Assembly (NCBI GenBank): GCA_937864895.1
Contig: CALMDF010000147.1
Span: 1-9,086 of the forward strand
DNA: 9,086 nucleotides
Direction: 5' to 3'
Source: an uncultured Holophagales bacterium
GTDB taxonomy: Bacteria > Acidobacteriota > Thermoanaerobaculia > UBA5066
Of this stretch, positions 7,180 through 9,086 are shown one piece after another. A program made the position numbers and the translations under genes. Numbering within the stretch: position 1 is the stretch's first letter; each line of letters begins with the position of its first letter. The notes beneath the pieces were generated by a model. That model did no database searches, was not told where the DNA came from, and saw only the letters and a list, made by a program, of their open reading frames with translations.

Positions 7180-9006
7180 ATGAAGATTCCTCCCGGTCTC
7201 ACGTTCGAGCACGTACCGGAGCTCCAGGCCCTCTGGGCGGAGCTGTCGGAAATGCGTCTCGTCCTGGACGCCATGCCCGTCCTGATGAACGCCGTGGACA
7301 GGGACGGCCTGTTCGTCCTCTGGAACCGCGAGTGCGAAAGGGTCACCGGGTACACATCCGCGGAGATCGTCGGTCGTCCGGAGGCCTTCGACCTGCTCTA
7401 TCCCGATCCGCTGGAGCGGGGACGGCTCAAGGAGGTGTGGAACGACCCGAGGAAGAACTTCCGCGACGTCGAGGCCGACCTGACGACGAAGTTCGGGTCC
7501 GTGAGGACCGTCTCCTGGTCGAGGCTCTCGGCGACGTATCCCGTCGACGGCTGGGCCGCGTGGACCATCGGCTTCGACCGGACGGAAGCGAAGCGGAACG
7601 AAATGGTCCTCGCGCTCCTGGCCGAAGTGAACCGCCGGCTCCTCCAGAGGGAGCCGCTCGGCACCATCCACCCCTTCATCTGCAACCGGGTCGCCGACAT
7701 CTTCCACTTCGCCCTCGTCTCGATCGGCCAGCGCCAGCCCGACGGGACGGTCAGGATGAGCGGCATCGCAGGGCCGAACGCGCCGGGAGCCTCCGCCCAG
7801 GAGATCCGCTGGGACCGCCCCTCTTCCGAAGGGGGGATCACCGGGGCCGCGATCCGCACGGGGCTCGTCCAGAGGGTCGAGGCCGAGCAGGACTCCTCCT
7901 TCGGCTCCGCCTGGAGGAACCGGGACGCGGGCCGGAAGATCGGCGCCTCGATCGCCCTTCCCCTGGCGGCCCGGGGCGCCGTTCTCGGCGCGCTCACCGT
8001 CCACGCCCGCAGGCCCGACGCCTTCGACCCGAAGACCGTCGACATCCTCCTCCGGCTCACGCAGCAGGTGTCCCTCTCGCTCGACTACGCTGCCGAGCTG
8101 ACCGAGATCCAGCTCCAGTCGGTGGCGCTCGACGCCGTCAGCCACCCCGTGATCGTGACGAGCCGGGACGGGACGATCGAGTGGGCGAACGCGGCGTTCA
8201 CCTCGATGACGGGTTTCGCGAGGGACGAGGTGCTGGGCCGGACGCCCCGCATCCAGAAGTCCGGCCTACACGGTCCCGCCTACTACCAGGACCTCTGGGC
8301 GACGATCCTCTCCGGCCGCACCTGGGAGGGCGAGACGACGAACCGTCGAAAGGACGGCTCGGTCTACGTCGAGGACCAGGCGATCACGCCCGTGAGGGGC
8401 GAGAACGGGGAGATCGCCCACTTCGTCGCCGTCAAGCGGGACGTCACCGAGCGGAAGCGCTTCGAGGAGGCGATCGTCCACCTCGCCCGTCACGATCCCC
8501 TGACGGACCTCCCGAACCGGAGGGTCGTCGAGGAGAACCTCGGACGCCTCCTCGCCCGTTCCGAGCGCGGCATCCCCTCGACGCTCCTCCTTCTCGACCT
8601 GGACAATTTCAAGGAGGTCAACGACCGGGTGGGGCACGCGTCGGGGGACGACGTCCTCCGGACCTTCGCGCGACTCTTCCTGGAGACGGTCCGGCCCGGC
8701 GACCTCGTCGGCCGGATCGGCGGGGACGAGTTCGTCGTCCTCCTCGAGGGAGCCGGCGCCGAGGAGGCGAGGGTCGCCGCGGAGCGGATCCGCGAGAGGG
8801 CCGAGCACGTCCCGGTCCCCGAGGGCTACGACGGGCCGCCCCTGGGGGTCAGCGTGGGGGTGGCGGCCGTCCAGGGGCACGGGGACCCCGCCAGCGTTCT
8901 CGCCACCGCCGACGCCGCCCTCTACGAGGCCAAGGCCGGGGGGAAGGGACGGGTCGCGGTCCAGACGCAGCCCGTGCCGCCGCGGAGCGGCTGCTTCAGG
9001 CGCTGA
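7180..9006 (+). CDS. PAS-GAF-PAS-GGDEF diguanylate cyclase
   Basis: A 608-residue soluble sensor enzyme that should make c-di-GMP from two GTP. It has no signal peptide or membrane segment, so it should sense a cytoplasmic cue. Domains: PAS 1 at ~25-138 (LVLDAMPVLMNAVDRDG, then WNRECERVTGYT); GAF at ~150-305 (IGASIALPLAARGAVLGALT at 254-273); PAS 2 at ~312-426, of the NifL-like sensory-box type (NAAFTSMTGFARDEVLG at 337-353, LWATILSGRTWEGE at 372-385, KRDVTERKRFEE at 419-430); GGDEF at ~430-593. The GGDEF domain begins with the usual HDPLTDLPNRR (438-448), has LDLDNFKEVND (472-482), the signature GGDEF intact (514-518) and the inhibitory I-site RPGD (505-508) five residues before it. It therefore looks active and product-inhibited. 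There is no EAL domain. The ligands of the PAS and GAF domains cannot be told. Start: ATG 7180, with GGAGG three bases upstream (short spacing); the frame extends upstream to 6979, but that would run into carB. Confidence 0.93.
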   Translation: MKIPPGLTFEHVPELQALWAELSEMRLVLDAMPVLMNAVDRDGLFVLWNRECERVTGYTSAEIVGRPEAFDLLYPDPLERGRLKEVWNDPRKNFRDVEADLTTKFGSVRTVSWSRLSATYPVDGWAAWTIGFDRTEAKRNEMVLALLAEVNRRLLQREPLGTIHPFICNRVADIFHFALVSIGQRQPDGTVRMSGIAGPNAPGASAQEIRWDRPSSEGGITGAAIRTGLVQRVEAEQDSSFGSAWRNRDAGRKIGASIALPLAARGAVLGALTVHARRPDAFDPKTVDILLRLTQQVSLSLDYAAELTEIQLQSVALDAVSHPVIVTSRDGTIEWANAAFTSMTGFARDEVLGRTPRIQKSGLHGPAYYQDLWATILSGRTWEGETTNRRKDGSVYVEDQAITPVRGENGEIAHFVAVKRDVTERKRFEEAIVHLARHDPLTDLPNRRVVEENLGRLLARSERGIPSTLLLLDLDNFKEVNDRVGHASGDDVLRTFARLFLETVRPGDLVGRIGGDEFVVLLEGAGAEEARVAAERIRERAEHVPVPEGYDGPPLGVSVGVAAVQGHGDPASVLATADAALYEAKAGGKGRVAVQTQPVPPRSGCFRR

Positions 9007-9086
9007 CGCCCCCGCGCCCCGCGAGGACGGCCCCGGTGAAGATCCGGCCCGCCTGCGCGCCGCCGCGCCGGTAGGACGGAAACCTC
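8996..9086 (-). CDS. pgeF: C-terminal end of probable PgeF/YfiH (laccase-domain) protein, N-terminus beyond window
   Basis: Only the last 29 residues and the stop are in the window. They read FPSYRRGGAQAGRIFTGAVL from near the edge, then a short Gly/Ala tail. The YfiH/PgeF family (also called multicopper polyphenol oxidase or peptidoglycan editing factor) typically ends in a (F/H)SYRRDG..(T/A)GR block followed by a hydrophobic strand, and this matches well, with Gly in place of the usual Asp. Family members act on purine nucleosides or influence peptidoglycan composition. The stop lies inside the last codons of the convergent cyclase gene (11-bp overlap). The call rests on one short motif, so the family is likely but not certain. 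Confidence 0.6.
   Translation of the reverse strand, partial: RFPSYRRGGAQAGRIFTGAVLAGRGGVSA

Noticed and set aside
4020..9074. A plus-strand frame of 1684 codons running antisense to carB and through the cyclase gene
   Set aside because: Low-complexity Arg/Asp/Glu/Gly/Pro-rich translation, opposite strong carB motifs and out of frame with the cyclase; a GC-driven shadow.

Overview
The window is very GC-rich (well above 65% by eye, with almost every third codon position G or C) and looks like a bacterial chromosome, not a mobile element: I see no transposase, integrase, phage gene, CRISPR array, tRNA or rRNA. The mix of a GC-rich carB, O-antigen-ligase-type membrane proteins with an RWT-type C-terminal domain, and a PAS/GAF/GGDEF regulator would suit Acidobacteriota or a similar GC-rich Gram-negative lineage. 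That placement is a guess from style, not a proven assignment.

Layout. Positions 1-7037 form one minus-strand transcription unit, read right to left: carB (7037-3834), then two O-antigen ligase/polymerase-type membrane proteins (3837-1906, and 1909 running off the left edge). Both junctions are 4-base stop/start overlaps (CTGA and GTGA), each with a good Shine-Dalgarno sequence inside the upstream gene, so translation is probably coupled. The first ligase-type gene appears to start at CTG. A 142-bp divergent intergenic region (7038-7179) follows. It carries a candidate sigma-70-type promoter for the plus-strand gene, a short inverted repeat around its -10 box, and a possible leaderless -10 for carB. 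From 7180 to 9006 on the plus strand is a soluble PAS-GAF-PAS-GGDEF diguanylate cyclase with intact GGDEF and I-site motifs. At the right edge the C-terminus of a minus-strand gene (9086-8996), probably PgeF/YfiH (laccase-domain family), overlaps the cyclase gene tail-to-tail by 11 bp.

How the genes may work together. CarB makes carbamoyl phosphate for pyrimidines and arginine; no carA is next to it. The two ligase-type proteins are related to each other and share a C-terminal domain predicted to lie outside the membrane, which suggests a duplicated surface-glycan polymerase or ligase. The divergent diguanylate cyclase makes c-di-GMP, a common regulator of surface polysaccharide, but a functional link is only inferred from adjacency. 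There is no non-coding stretch over 300 bp.
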